Source: Brevibacterium picturae
Lineage (GTDB): Bacteria; Actinomycetota; Actinomycetes; Actinomycetales; Brevibacteriaceae
Length of the DNA: 64,000 nt
Reading direction: 5' to 3'
Assembly: GCF_900105045.1 (NCBI RefSeq)
Contig: NZ_LT629739.1
Location: forward strand, 2,108,001-2,172,000
Made by a program: the position numbers and the translations under genes. How positions within the stretch are numbered: the first letter of the stretch is position 1; every line of letters begins with the position of its first letter. Below, one piece after another: positions 36,702-46,114 of the stretch. The notes beneath the pieces are model-generated. The model did not search any database, was not told the origin of the DNA, and was given only the letters and a program-made list of their open reading frames with translations.

Positions 36702-37298
36702 AAGCGACTCGACCCGGATCGGGTGAAGGTCAGACGCGAACCCGTGTGGTCGGCTCAGGAACATCCGGACGCGTGGCGGGTGGTGTGGCAGTACCGGCGC
36801 AACCGGGCACTGGCAATCATCGACGGTGACAAGCCGGCGAAGAAGGCCCGGTTCGTCAAGGTCACCGACGAAGAGAAAACCTTCGACGAGAAGACGTATG
36901 AGCGGGCGATGAAGCTGACAGGATTCAAAGGCTACGTGACGAACATTCCCGCCGGGACCATGCCAGCCGCTGAAGTCATCGGTAGCTATCACGACCTGTG
37001 GCATGTAGAGCAGTCTTTTCGCATGTCGAAGACGGACCTACGAGCCAGGCCGATCTTCCACCGCACCAGGGACGCAATCGAGGCGCACCTGACGGTGGTG
37101 TTCACCGCGTTGGCCGTAACGAGGTTCATGCAGGCCGCGACTGGGGAGTCGTTGAAGAAGATCATCACATCGCTGCGGCCATTGCGGGAGTTCACTGGCC
37201 GGGTCGGTGGGCAACACATCACCTTCGATCCCGAGGTCACTGGGGAGGCGCGGGAAATCGCGGCTGAGCTACTGCCGGGCCGGTTTGCGGGGCACTAA
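36702..37298 (+). pseudogene. IS1634-type transposase, C-terminal fragment
   Basis: About 200 codons without a native start. The sequence contains YHDLWHVEQSFRMSKTDL and RPIFHRTRDAIEAHLTVV, the C-terminal Y-x2-LW-x-IE-x-FR region and Glu of IS1634/IS4-group transposases. It begins abruptly at the right end of the IS3 element. The N-terminal part is missing from the window, so it was probably lost when IS3 and its neighbours rearranged. The stop is a normal TAA. Confidence 0.75.
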
Positions 37299-37434
37299 AG
37301 TTGTGGAACTCAGGTCCGAATACGGAGTATCCGCAGCAGGCTGTCTTCCCAATTTCAGGGCAGGAAGCCACCCCGACGCTGGGTCCGCCGGATCTCCGAA
37401 GACTCCTGAGTTGAGGATGAGCTGAAGGTGAGTG

Positions 37435-37650
37435 TCAAACTGTTCGCAGGGTGGTCCAACCAGTCTCGATCAACCAGTCCCATGGCCAGCTACGCGGCAA
37501 CCGCAGTAGTCGTCGGCGTCCAGTACGAATGATCCGCCCAGCCACAGCCAACAGGCGGAAGCGGAGTCGTTTAGGCTCCCACCTGCGAGCCGGTGCTGAG
37601 TCGTCGAACGCCAGTGTCTGCATCCACGCCAGCAGGTCACCGGCCAAAGC
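37435..37650 (-). pseudogene. IS1380-like transposase C-terminal remnant, cut by ISL3 delta
   Basis: On the minus strand the frame enters from the ISL3 delta border and reads ALAGDLLAWMQTLAFDD, RLRFRLLAVAGRIIR, then RLPRSWPWDWLIETGW before the stop at 37435. This is the C-terminal end of an IS1380-type (DDE group 1) transposase, of a third isoform differing from those at 30.1 and 32.3 kb. The remainder is not found on the other side of the element, so flanking DNA has been lost. Confidence 0.75.
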
Positions 37651-39114
37651 GGCTCTTCCGGTTTCAGAGTGCGTTGACCCGGGCCGATAGCTGCCCGGAG
37701 TGGAGCAGACAGCGCAGCACGTAGTGCTCGAAGTTCCTGAAGCCCAGACCAATGCCCCGCAGATGCTCGAGGCGTCCGTTGATCGCTTCGACCGGCCCAT
37801 TCGACGCACCTCCACGGTCGAAGAACGCCAGCACCTGAGCCTGCTTCCGCCACAACGTCCTCCCCAGCTGAGCAAGCTCCTCAAGCCCTTTCGGCAGGCC
37901 TCTGCGCAGACTCTCGATCACTGCCTGCATGAGACGCCTGCCCGTCTTCCGATCGGGATGCTCGTACGCATCGATGACGTCCTGGTAGACCAGGTACGTC
38001 ACTTCCAACGCGACGTGGTCATCATGCTCGGCCCACAACCGCTCCAGCCGGTCTGTTGCCCGCTTGTTCAGCAGGGATCGGCGGGTCAGCAGAGTCCGTC
38101 GCCCCCGGTACAGGAGATCCTTCTTCCGGCCACGATGTCCATGGATCTGTTGCTGCAAGCGTTGCCTGCAGGCAGTGAGCTTCTGCCCGGCCAGCTGCAC
38201 GACGTGGAACGGGTCCATCACCGGCGTCGATTCCGGCAGCGACTCCATAGTCGCCGTGTGGTAGCCGGCGAACCCGTCCATCGTGACGACTTCGACTCCG
38301 GCACGGAATGCTGGGGAGCGCTCGTTCAGCCATGTGGTCACGACTCTGGCGGAGCGTCCCGCTTTCACATCCAGCAGACGTGCTCGACCGGTTCCGTCGA
38401 TGAGCGGGGTCAGGTCGACGAAGATCGTCGCGAAAGAGTCTTCGCCTTGTCCGCGCACGTGTTTCCAGCAGTGCTCATCGATGCCCAGGACCCGGACGCC
38501 CGACAGATGGTCAGGATCTGCATAGACCAGCGACTTCGCCGCGTTGATGGCCAAGTGGTTGACGAGGTCCCAGCCGAGTCCGAGTGCCTTGCTGATCGCT
38601 TGGATGCTCATCTGATCGTGGATGAGGCGTTTGAGGATCCAGGTCGTGGCGCGTTTCGTGGTCTTCGCCCCGGGCTCGGCGGCTTCGAGTGGGTGCTGGA
38701 AGATCGAACGCCGGCACTGGGGGTGAACGCACTGATAGCGCGGCAGTCGTACGTGCAAACGGGTCGGGTGGCCGGTGATGGGAACGTCTGTCAGGTGACG
38801 GATGACGTGATCACGCAGTCGTCCTTCCGCCCCGCAGTCAGGGCAGAATCCCGCCGGTTCTCGTGGTGTGGCTTCGATGACGGTGACGTCGTCATCGGTG
38901 ATGTGCGCGCCGGTGATGTGGATGCCGAGTTCGAGGGTGCGGCAGATGACATCGGCTACAGGACACGACTGGGCTGAGGAGGTAGATTGCATGGCAGGGC
39001 CTTGGGTGTGAGGGATCTTGGAGAATTTCCATCATCACCCAAGGCCCGCCTCTCATTCATCACCGACACACTGGGTGCAGAGACCCTGCTACGCACTCTG
39101 AAACCGGAAGAGCC
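37651..39114 (-). mobile_element. ISL3-family element delta (1464 bp)
   Basis: Inverted repeats: ggctcttccggtttcagagt at 37651 and the complement, actctgaaaccggaagagcc, ending at 39114 (perfect over 20 bp). There is one transposase inside. No target duplication (gccaaagc versus ccttaacg). The right end directly precedes the AT-rich catabolic island. Confidence 0.88.
37664..38992 (-). CDS. ISL3-family transposase (delta type)
   Basis: 442 aa. The zinc-binding region is CPDCGAEGRLRDH and YQCVHPQCRRS, with HTH-like MSIQAISKALGLGWDLVN. DDE motifs: VLGIDEHCWKH, TMDGFAGYHTA, VMDPFHVVQLAGQK and NGPVEAINGRLEHLRG. It is full length, with no disruption. The protein is only distantly similar to the alpha, beta and gamma types, so it represents a separate element lineage. 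Confidence 0.92.
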   Translation of the reverse strand: MQSTSSAQSCPVADVICRTLELGIHITGAHITDDDVTVIEATPREPAGFCPDCGAEGRLRDHVIRHLTDVPITGHPTRLHVRLPRYQCVHPQCRRSIFQHPLEAAEPGAKTTKRATTWILKRLIHDQMSIQAISKALGLGWDLVNHLAINAAKSLVYADPDHLSGVRVLGIDEHCWKHVRGQGEDSFATIFVDLTPLIDGTGRARLLDVKAGRSARVVTTWLNERSPAFRAGVEVVTMDGFAGYHTATMESLPESTPVMDPFHVVQLAGQKLTACRQRLQQQIHGHRGRKKDLLYRGRRTLLTRRSLLNKRATDRLERLWAEHDDHVALEVTYLVYQDVIDAYEHPDRKTGRRLMQAVIESLRRGLPKGLEELAQLGRTLWRKQAQVLAFFDRGGASNGPVEAINGRLEHLRGIGLGFRNFEHYVLRCLLHSGQLSARVNAL

Positions 39115-39250
39115 CCTTAACGGTTAATTCGCAGTATTCTCTTGCAGATGCATGAGCGATCATATATCGTGCATTATATTCGTCCGGTAGAAATGTGGTT
39201 CTCATTGGTGAGACCGGGCGCTGCCGCGCGAGAGATTCAAAGGAGAAGAG

Positions 39251-40279
39251 ATGAAGGTACGAAACACAGTCGCAATTGCAGCAGTGGGAACCCTCCTGCT
39301 AGCTGGCTGCGGTAGCAACGGAACCAACAACGATCAGGTGGTTCTCAAAGCCGCGGATTGGTATCCGGAAGCGCATATGGGTATTCAGGAAGGCACCAAA
39401 ATATGGATGGACAAGGTCGAAGAGTACACCGACGGGAACGTCAGCTTCGACCACTATCCAGGGGAGCAGCTAGGTAAAGCTTCAGACTTTCTTAACTTAG
39501 TTCAAACAGGCGCTGCAGACGCAGCGCTCATTGGATCACCGTACTACCCAAGTGAGATGCCTGTTGCATCGGTGGGGCAACTACCTGGCCTCTTTCAAAC
39601 ATCTTGTGAAGGCACTAAAGGATATTGGGATCTCGTCAAACCAGGTTCAAAGATTGCCGAAACAGAGCTCGCGGAAATGGAAGTAGTGCCGGTATTCACC
39701 GCGGTATCACCTTCGTACGAGATAATGACATCAAAAAAGCCACTGGAAGAGACTAACGATGCACACGGGCTAAAAATAAGGACTTCCGGAGGCCTGTACG
39801 AAGAATCTGTCACACAGATTGGGGCCTCTCCCACCTCAATTACCGCGTCCGAACAATATGAAGCACTTAACAGAGGAACGATCGACGGCACCGTCTTTGG
39901 ATACGCGACCGCTCCTGACTATAGCCTTGAGGAAGTAGTGAAATATGGAACCGTAGGTGCCAAAATGGGATCGTTCCCAACGGTCGAAGTGATAAGTAAA
40001 GATGTATGGGATTCAATTCCCGAGGAATACCAAGGTGAAATACTGAAAGCAGGCGAAGAAGCTAGCCTACATCTGTGCGAAGTTTGGGATAATCGCGAAA
40101 CCACGAACCGTGAGAAGTGGAACAAGGACGGAATAATAGAGGTTACTGAAATCGACGACTCGCAACAAAATGATTGGAACGATAGCCACAAAAAGGTCCA
40201 GGAAAAATGGCTCAGTAACCTCTCCGACGAGCAGCGCACCGAGGCGAAACAGGCTCTTGATCAGCTTAGCCAGGATTAA
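39251..40279 (+). CDS. dctP: TRAP transporter substrate-binding lipoprotein (DctP family)
   Basis: 342 aa with a lipoprotein signal (MKVRNTVAIAAVGTLLLAGC, lipobox LLAGC, Cys20). In a Gram-positive this tethers the binding protein to the membrane. DctP-type features: DKVEEYTDGNVSFDHYPGEQLG near the start, LNLVQTGAADAALIG, and KIRTSGGLYEESVTQIGASPTSI containing the substrate-carboxylate-binding Arg region. TRAP systems import carboxylates using ion gradients. AAGGAGA just upstream fixes the ATG. The codon use is AT-rich, unlike the backbone genes. It is followed directly by the two membrane subunits, forming the first part of the catabolic cluster. Confidence 0.93.
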   Translation: MKVRNTVAIAAVGTLLLAGCGSNGTNNDQVVLKAADWYPEAHMGIQEGTKIWMDKVEEYTDGNVSFDHYPGEQLGKASDFLNLVQTGAADAALIGSPYYPSEMPVASVGQLPGLFQTSCEGTKGYWDLVKPGSKIAETELAEMEVVPVFTAVSPSYEIMTSKKPLEETNDAHGLKIRTSGGLYEESVTQIGASPTSITASEQYEALNRGTIDGTVFGYATAPDYSLEEVVKYGTVGAKMGSFPTVEVISKDVWDSIPEEYQGEILKAGEEASLHLCEVWDNRETTNREKWNKDGIIEVTEIDDSQQNDWNDSHKKVQEKWLSNLSDEQRTEAKQALDQLSQD

Positions 40280-40282
40280 CCC

Positions 40283-40855
40283 ATGCGCCCAAACACCAGA
40301 CTCAATTCCGCGTGGAAATATGTTGAGCGCGCTGGAGCGTACCTAGCTGGACTGGCCGTTGGGGCGATGGTAGTCACAACCACAATCGAAATCATCAGTC
40401 GAAACCTGTTTACCAGCTCCATATCGTGGGTCTTTGAATTTCAAGTCCAATATTTAATGATCATTGCATATTTTATGTCTGTATCGTATGCCCAACTGCG
40501 TAAAGACCATATCTACATAGAATTATTAACAGATCGCATTCGAGGATATTCGCTTAAGGCTGCAACGATATTAAATAAAACTGTATGCCTTGCAATAACA
40601 GGGTTGTTAACCTACTACAGTTTTACATTGCTGGAAAAGAGTATTCGAACACAGTCGCTCGGTCAGCCGAGTTTGCCCTGGCCGGAGTGGACTTCCGATA
40701 TTTTTCTCCTCATTGGTTTCGGAATGATAACGGTTCGGTTTTGTATTGAGTTGGTGCAAAGCCTACGTGCGAAGCCAGACCACAATAATTCAGCAGCGCC
40801 ATTGATTGCCGAGCGAGATTATGGCAGCGAGGGAACAAAGGAGCAGGGCGAATGA
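40283..40855 (+). CDS. dctQ: TRAP transporter small permease (DctQ)
   Basis: 190 aa with four hydrophobic segments (AYLAGLAVGAMVVTTTIEII, YLMIIAYFMSVSYAQL, CLAITGLLTYYSFTLL, IFLLIGFGMITVRFCI), the usual DctQ topology. The motif SYAQLRKDHIYIELL is typical of the family. It starts 3 bases after the dctP stop, and its 3' end overlaps dctM by 4 bases (ATGA), so it is translationally coupled. AT-rich composition like its neighbours. Confidence 0.92.
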   Translation: MRPNTRLNSAWKYVERAGAYLAGLAVGAMVVTTTIEIISRNLFTSSISWVFEFQVQYLMIIAYFMSVSYAQLRKDHIYIELLTDRIRGYSLKAATILNKTVCLAITGLLTYYSFTLLEKSIRTQSLGQPSLPWPEWTSDIFLLIGFGMITVRFCIELVQSLRAKPDHNNSAAPLIAERDYGSEGTKEQGE

Positions 40856-42144
40856 CGGTAACGATCATCCTGGTACTCCTCCTTGCGCTGCTAATACTGG
40901 GAGTACCTGTTGGTTTTGCAATTGCGGCCTCGGGCGCCCTGGGTTTGTATCTGATAGGAGGTGGACGCGCACTTCAAGGGATTCTAGAAACGGCACCGCA
41001 CGCCGGAGCATCTCAATACAGCCTCCTAGCAATTCCGATGTTCATTTTCATGGCGCAACTAATTGTTAAAACGGGTATAGCATCCGAGCTATTTGAAATC
41101 GGAAGGGTGTGGGTTGGCAGGTTACCTGGCGGACTGGGAATTGCGACGAACCTGGCCGGCGCGCTATTTGCTGCCCTATCTGGCTCGAGTACTGCCTCGG
41201 CGGCAACGCTCAGCGGTACAGCGCTGCCGGAGATGACCAAAGCAGGCTATCGTAAGGAAATTTCCGGTGGTCTCGTGGCTACAGCTGGAACACTCGCGAT
41301 GATGATTCCTCCTAGCATTGCGCTAATACTTTATGGAATTTTGGCCAATGCGAGTGTTGGTAGGTTATTAATAGCGGGCATTGTTCCGGGCATACTTATC
41401 TCGATTACGACAACGATTACATTTCTGATCGTGATCAAGGTGTCGCCGGGAAGCGTGCCAAGTGGGCAGGCATATTCGGGCCGGGCGAAACTTGGAACGC
41501 TTAAGAACATTGGTCCCTTTCTCGTATTGTTCCTTCTGGTTACCGGCACCATCTACGCGGGCGTGGCTACTCCAACAGAAGCGTCAGCACTCGGTGCACT
41601 CGGTGCCATAGTGATTGGCTTGGCACGGAAGGCCCTGCCATTGTCGAAATTGACGGAATCACTGTTGGATACGGTGCGGGTTAGCGCGATGATCACCACG
41701 ATTGTCATTGGATCCCACATATTTGGATACTTTCTAACCTACTCCGGTGTAACTAAACAATTGCTTGACTGGGTAAATGAAGCCTCGCTCCCGCCTGCAG
41801 CTATATTGATCATATTTGTGATCATCCTGCTTATACTTGGTTGCCTGATGGACCAGATCGCTATTCTAGGCTTGACAGTACCGATCATGGCTCCTGTGAT
41901 GGACTCACTCGGATTCAATCTTGTCTGGTTCGGTGTAATCGTGGTGTTCTTCGCAGAAATTGGTATGATTACTCCTCCCTTCGGAATGAATGCATTCATT
42001 GTATCCCGATATTCGAACGAATCAGTCGCTGTGATCTTTAAGGGAATTATGCCGTACTTCATTAGCTTGATACTTCTTGGTGTCGTATTGCTCGCTTTTC
42101 CAGAATTAATTCTTGTCGTTCCCGACGCTATGATGGGAGGGTAA
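40852..42144 (+). CDS. dctM: TRAP transporter large permease (DctM)
   Basis: 430 aa, about twelve hydrophobic segments. Conserved DctM features: LLIFGVPVGFAI-like start (LILGVPVGFAIAASGALGL), LLAIPMFIFMAQLIVKTG, SGSSTASAATLSGTALPEM and, near the end, FFAEIGMITPPFGMNAF. This is the ion-coupled transport subunit. It completes the dctPQM operon; the MaoC gene begins 115 bases downstream. Confidence 0.94.
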   Translation: MTVTIILVLLLALLILGVPVGFAIAASGALGLYLIGGGRALQGILETAPHAGASQYSLLAIPMFIFMAQLIVKTGIASELFEIGRVWVGRLPGGLGIATNLAGALFAALSGSSTASAATLSGTALPEMTKAGYRKEISGGLVATAGTLAMMIPPSIALILYGILANASVGRLLIAGIVPGILISITTTITFLIVIKVSPGSVPSGQAYSGRAKLGTLKNIGPFLVLFLLVTGTIYAGVATPTEASALGALGAIVIGLARKALPLSKLTESLLDTVRVSAMITTIVIGSHIFGYFLTYSGVTKQLLDWVNEASLPPAAILIIFVIILLILGCLMDQIAILGLTVPIMAPVMDSLGFNLVWFGVIVVFFAEIGMITPPFGMNAFIVSRYSNESVAVIFKGIMPYFISLILLGVVLLAFPELILVVPDAMMGG

Positions 42145-42259
42145 GTAGGGAATTGAATATCCGTTACTAATAGGTTTGTTTGAAGGTTAATCGCAGAGTT
42201 TTCGCTGCGTTGTAGACACGATCCAATGCAGCAACAGAGACTAGATTTTGGAGATACAA

Positions 42260-42712
42260 ATGGCTGGAAAGTATTTTGAAGAGCTCGAACTTGGATGGAC
42301 TATTGAACACGATATAAAAAAGACGGTCACTGAAACGGACAATGTCCTATTTAGTGCTCTGACGTTGAACTTGGCGCCTTTACACATCGACGCTCATTAT
42401 GCGGCCGAGACAGAGTTCGGCAAACCATTGGTTAACAGTCTGTACACCCTGGGTTTGGTTTGCGGGATTAGCGTAGCTGACACGACTCTTGGCACAACGG
42501 TTGCGAATCTTGGCTTTGGAAAGATTACTTTCCCGGCACCCGTATTTGCGGGCGATACTGTCAATGTGGAGACAACTGTAGTGGCGCACCGTGAGTCTCG
42601 CAGCAGACAGGATAGCGGAATAGTCACATTTTCCCACACAGGCAAGAATCAAGACGGCGTCGTCGTTTGCGAATGCGAGAGAGCCGCGTTGATGTCTAAG
42701 TCGCACAAATAG
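42260..42712 (+). CDS. MaoC-family (hot-dog fold) enoyl-CoA hydratase/dehydratase
   Basis: 150 aa. MAGKYFEELELGWTIEHDIKKTVTE is the usual MaoC N-terminus. The catalytic hydratase-2 motif is seen as LAPLHIDAHYAAETEFGKPLVNSLYTLGL (Asp/His region). The ATG at 42260 is preferred over an upstream TTG because GGAGA lies at 42250-42254. MaoC enzymes hydrate trans-2-enoyl-CoAs including itaconyl- and mesaconyl-CoA. Directly upstream of a CitE-type CoA lyase, it would form the hydration step of such a pathway. The substrate is inferred from context. Confidence 0.88.
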   Translation: MAGKYFEELELGWTIEHDIKKTVTETDNVLFSALTLNLAPLHIDAHYAAETEFGKPLVNSLYTLGLVCGISVADTTLGTTVANLGFGKITFPAPVFAGDTVNVETTVVAHRESRSRQDSGIVTFSHTGKNQDGVVVCECERAALMSKSHK

Positions 42713-42753
42713 TTGCAAGCTAACATATATTATATTTTGAGAGAGGATTATCG

Positions 42754-43638
42754 ATGAAACCATATAGGTCGATGCTGTTTACGCCCGGACACAAATCCGG
42801 CTGGCTTAGGAAGGCGATAGATACTGGGGCGGATGCGATTATTTTCGATCTTGAAGATTCGGTGCCCCCGGCATCCAAAGAGGACGCGCGTGGCATTGTG
42901 AAATCCGAGATTGTAGCTAACGGTTTTGGCCGAACCGACCTGTGGGTCCGACCGAACAGTTTTGATACCGATGATTTTTTAGTTGATTTGGAATCAATTG
43001 TTGTGTCCGGTCTTACGGGTCTATTCTTGCCGAAAGTTGAATCTCCGGAGCAGATTGTAGCAATTGACGGTATTCTTTCGTACCTTGAGCGCGAGCGCGG
43101 TCTTGACCCGAACGGCATCGGGATTATATGTAGCTTCGAAACCGCCATTGGGATGAGTCGTTGCGAGTCGATCGCTTCCGCTTCGAGTAGAGTTTGGAGC
43201 CTTCTCGGCGCGACTGGTCCGGATGCCGACGTGGCTCGAGCGCTAGGGTTTGAGTTCAGTTTAGAGGGGCTGGAGTCGCTTTATCTTCGGAGTCGAATCT
43301 TGTTGGCCGCGAGATCGAGTGGCATGAGTCATGTGATTTCGGGACTCTGGCAGGACGTACGTGACCTTGAAGGGTTGTCCAAATTCGCGGAATCGAATCG
43401 CAAACTTGGATATAGGGGCATGATTGTTATTCATCCGTCTCATGTTCCGGTTGTTAATTCCGTGTTTACGCCAACGGAGGATGAAGTCAACTATAGTCGT
43501 CGGCTGATCGAGGCCTATTATGCGGCTGAAAAGAGCGGCAGTTCGGCAATTGACTTTGAGGGGCAGCACGTGGATATTGCTCATTTGCGCACAGCTCGTG
43601 ACCTGGTTGAATTTTACGAAAGCGTGACGGTTAAATAG
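42754..43638 (+). CDS. CoA-ester lyase of the HpcH/HpaI-CitE family (citramalyl/malyl-CoA lyase-like)
   Basis: 294 aa, TIM barrel. Motifs: RSMLFTPGHKSGWLRKA, AIIFDLEDSVPPASKEDAR (Arg and acidic residues), LFLPKVESPEQI, IICSFETAIGM (Mg-binding Glu) and GMIVIHPSHVPVVNSVFTP. The usual GxEDxxxxLG site appears as GATGPDADVARALG, which keeps an Asp but is divergent. Relatives cleave citramalyl-CoA, malyl-CoA or methylmalyl-CoA to acetyl- or pyruvate products. Next to a MaoC hydratase and CoA-transferases it would be the C-C cleavage step. GAGAGAGG precedes the ATG. AT-rich codon use. Confidence 0.87.
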   Translation: MKPYRSMLFTPGHKSGWLRKAIDTGADAIIFDLEDSVPPASKEDARGIVKSEIVANGFGRTDLWVRPNSFDTDDFLVDLESIVVSGLTGLFLPKVESPEQIVAIDGILSYLERERGLDPNGIGIICSFETAIGMSRCESIASASSRVWSLLGATGPDADVARALGFEFSLEGLESLYLRSRILLAARSSGMSHVISGLWQDVRDLEGLSKFAESNRKLGYRGMIVIHPSHVPVVNSVFTPTEDEVNYSRRLIEAYYAAEKSGSSAIDFEGQHVDIAHLRTARDLVEFYESVTVK

Positions 43639-43720
43639 ATCTCTGTTATTGGTTGGGATGAATTCAATTTGGGTGCGTGAGTATTGATAGTCCTGTTCTT
43701 TGATTCTTTGGAGGGTTATT

Positions 43721-44506
43721 GTGTCTGATGTTGTGCCCGGAGTTCAGATCGCGGAATCCGATCAGAGTCTGAGTATTAAGTTTGATGATTATGACCGAAG
43801 AAATCCTATCACGGTCGATGTGCGACTCGCGGTTATGGAGGCGTTGAGCAGACGACGGAAAGACACTAAGTGTGTTGTCTTTTCTGGTTCGGGTGGGGTT
43901 TTTTCGTCGGGTGGTGACCTATCCAGTATGCCACCGGATTCGAACTGGGCCAGCGATGTTCGAATGCGGGTTGTTGGCGCGTTTATTCAGTCTGTTATGG
44001 AGCTTCCGTTGCCAACTATTGCGGCTGTAGAAGGCCCCGCTGCTGGAGCCGCGGTGGGGCTCGTGGCTGGCTGTGATTTTGTTGTCGCCAGCGAGGAGAG
44101 TTCTTTTCATCTGCCCTTTAGCAAGCTCGGTCTATTTCCCGATGGAGGAATATTGAGTACCCTCGCTCAACGAGTCGGCGCGGCGCAGTCTAGGCGGCTG
44201 TTGATTTGTGGGAGCAAGCTGGATTCGGTAGAAGCGTATCGACTGGGCCTGGTCGACGAATTGGTGCCATCTGGGTCGTCGTTAGACCGCGCACTGGAGA
44301 TTGCGAAATTAATGTCGCATCGGTCTCCCAACTCGATTCAGTCCATTAAGGAGACATTACTCGAGGGAGTACCTAGCCTGGAATTTGTATTGCGTTCAGA
44401 AGTGTGGAGGCAAAGGAAGTGTTTTACTCATCCTGATTTTTCTGAGGGTAGGGCTGCATTTTTTGACCGTAGAGAGCCCGTGTTCGGCCCATTGGGCAGT
44501 GTTTAG
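43721..44506 (+). CDS. Enoyl-CoA hydratase/isomerase (crotonase) 1
   Basis: About 261 aa from GTG 43721, which follows GGAGGG; the upstream codons of the open frame are not family-like. Oxyanion-hole motif SGSGGVFSSGGDLSS and GPAAGAAVGLVAGCDFVVA are present. The second active-site segment is LGLFPDGGILSTLAQRVG. It has Asp where classic hydratases have Glu, a pattern shared with PaaG-like isomerases. It may act as isomerase rather than hydratase. It is the last clearly AT-rich gene before the composition jump at scoA. Confidence 0.85.
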   Translation: MSDVVPGVQIAESDQSLSIKFDDYDRRNPITVDVRLAVMEALSRRRKDTKCVVFSGSGGVFSSGGDLSSMPPDSNWASDVRMRVVGAFIQSVMELPLPTIAAVEGPAAGAAVGLVAGCDFVVASEESSFHLPFSKLGLFPDGGILSTLAQRVGAAQSRRLLICGSKLDSVEAYRLGLVDELVPSGSSLDRALEIAKLMSHRSPNSIQSIKETLLEGVPSLEFVLRSEVWRQRKCFTHPDFSEGRAAFFDRREPVFGPLGSV

Positions 44507-44622
44507 ACCCGTTGATTCGAAGTTTATGTTTTCCATCTATTTGCGGTAGATCTATTGATGTATTGTTTCTCGATTTATAGTAATGCCCCTTTATTCACTG
44601 GATTTGTAGATTGGAGTTTCTT

Positions 44623-45393
44623 ATGGACAAAGTAGTTGGTAGTGTGGCCAGTGCTGTCGCTGACATCCCGAAGGGCGCCTCGATTGCGGTCGGTGGTTTC
44701 GGAGTCTGCGGTATTCCCTCAGTGCTCATCGATGCCGTTCGCGAGCTCGGAGTCGACGAGCTCGAGGTGTTCTCGAACAACGCCGGCATCGACGATGTCG
44801 GACTGGGCAGGCTCCTCGCCGACGGCCGCCTGCGCCGGGTCGTTGCATCCTACGTGGGTGAGAACGCCGAGTTCGCTCGCCAGTACCTCGGCGGAGATCT
44901 CGAACTCGAGCTGACTCCGCAGGGCACCCTGGCCGAGCGGATGCGTGCCGGCGGTTCCGGAATCCCCGGCTTCTACACAAGCGCGGGTGCCGGCACACAG
45001 ATCGCGGAGGGCGGGCTCCCATGGCGATTCGACGCCGACGGCGACGTCGTCAAGGCCTCGCCCCCGAAGGATGTCAAAGTGTTCTCCACCTTCGGCGAGC
45101 CGAAGGGCTACGTGCTCGAAGAGGCGATCGTCGCCGACTTCGCCCTCGTGCGTGCGGCGGTCGGCGACCGCCACGGCAACCTCTCTTTCAATGCCTCCGC
45201 CCGCAACTTCAACCCTGCCGCGGCGATGTGCGGTCAGATCGTCATCGCCGAGGTCGAACGCCTGGTCGAACCCGGCGAACTCGCTCCCGAGGACATCGAT
45301 CTACCTGGCATCTACGTCCACCGCGTCGTTGAGCTCTCCCCCGAGCAGGCAACGGACAAGCTCATCGAACGCCCGGCCTTCACCGAACGCTGA
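44623..45393 (+). CDS. scoA: 3-oxoacid CoA-transferase, subunit A
   Basis: About 256 aa from ATG 44623 after TTGGAG. SCOT-A features: GASIAVGGFGVCGIPSVLIDAV (GGFGxCGIP), SNNAGIDDVGLGRLL, GGLPWRFDADGDV and NASARNFNPAAAMCG. With ScoB it transfers CoA, typically from succinyl-CoA, to an acid. The first ~15 codons are AT-rich and use rare codons (gtagttggtagt), but the remainder has the GC-rich usage of the host backbone. This sharp change within one gene marks a recombination junction. Confidence 0.92.
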   Translation: MDKVVGSVASAVADIPKGASIAVGGFGVCGIPSVLIDAVRELGVDELEVFSNNAGIDDVGLGRLLADGRLRRVVASYVGENAEFARQYLGGDLELELTPQGTLAERMRAGGSGIPGFYTSAGAGTQIAEGGLPWRFDADGDVVKASPPKDVKVFSTFGEPKGYVLEEAIVADFALVRAAVGDRHGNLSFNASARNFNPAAAMCGQIVIAEVERLVEPGELAPEDIDLPGIYVHRVVELSPEQATDKLIERPAFTER

Positions 45394-45420
45394 CCACGAC
45401 CACATTTCAGGAGACCCACC

Positions 45421-46104
45421 ATGCGACTCACTCGCAGCCAACTCGCGGCACGTGCCGCCGCAGACGTGTCCGACGGACAGTACGTCAACCTGGGCATCGG
45501 AATCCCGACGCTCATCCCAGGTTTCATCGGCGACGACAAGACCGTCGTCTTCCAGACCGAGAACGGTCTTCTCGGCTTCGGCCCACATCCTTACCGCGGT
45601 GAGGAGGACCCCGACCTCATCAATTCCGGCAAGCAGCCGGTGACGATGAAGCCAGGCGGTTCCTACTTCGACTCCGTCTCGAGCTTCGGCATGGTCCGTG
45701 GAGGCAAGATCGACATCACTTTCCTCGGTGGGATGCAGGTTTCGGCAGAAGGCGATCTGGCGAACTGGATGATCCCGGGGAAGATGGTCAAGGGCATGGG
45801 CGGGGCGATGGACCTCGTCTACGGCGCGAAGAAGGTCGTCGTCCTCATGGACCATGTCGCCAAGGACGGATCGCCCAAGATCCTCCAGCAGTGCGTCCTG
45901 CCGCTGACCGGACGCCGCGTCGTCAATCGGATCATCACCGACATGGCCGTCATCGACGTCACACGCAAGGGACTCGTCCTCATTGAGCACGCTCCGGGGC
46001 TGAGCATCGAGGAAGTCCAGGAAGCGACCGGAGCTCCGCTCATCATCAGCGAGAATGTGCGTCCGATGACGATCATCGACGACCCGGCCACCGCAAATGC
46101 ATAA
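45421..46104 (+). CDS. scoB: 3-oxoacid CoA-transferase, subunit B
   Basis: 227 aa. The catalytic glutamate is in [16 protein letters not shown] (SENGxLGxGPxP signature). Other motifs: [38 protein letters not shown] and [17 protein letters not shown]. It begins 27 bases after scoA, with GGAGACC upstream. GC-rich host-like composition. It activates the imported acid or a 3-oxo intermediate together with ScoA. Confidence 0.94.
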   Translation: MRLTRSQLAARAAADVSDGQYVNLGIGIPTLIPGFIGDDKTVVFQTENGLLGFGPHPYRGEEDPDLINSGKQPVTMKPGGSYFDSVSSFGMVRGGKIDITFLGGMQVSAEGDLANWMIPGKMVKGMGGAMDLVYGAKKVVVLMDHVAKDGSPKILQQCVLPLTGRRVVNRIITDMAVIDVTRKGLVLIEHAPGLSIEEVQEATGAPLIISENVRPMTIIDDPATANA

Positions 46105-46114
46105 GGAGCAAATT

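Noticed and set aside
30931..39123. Inverted 8-mers ccgttaag (30931-30938) and cttaacgg (39116-39123) next to ISL3 alpha and delta ends
   Set aside because: They border different elements and are offset by one base from the repeats; not a true target duplication and could be chance.
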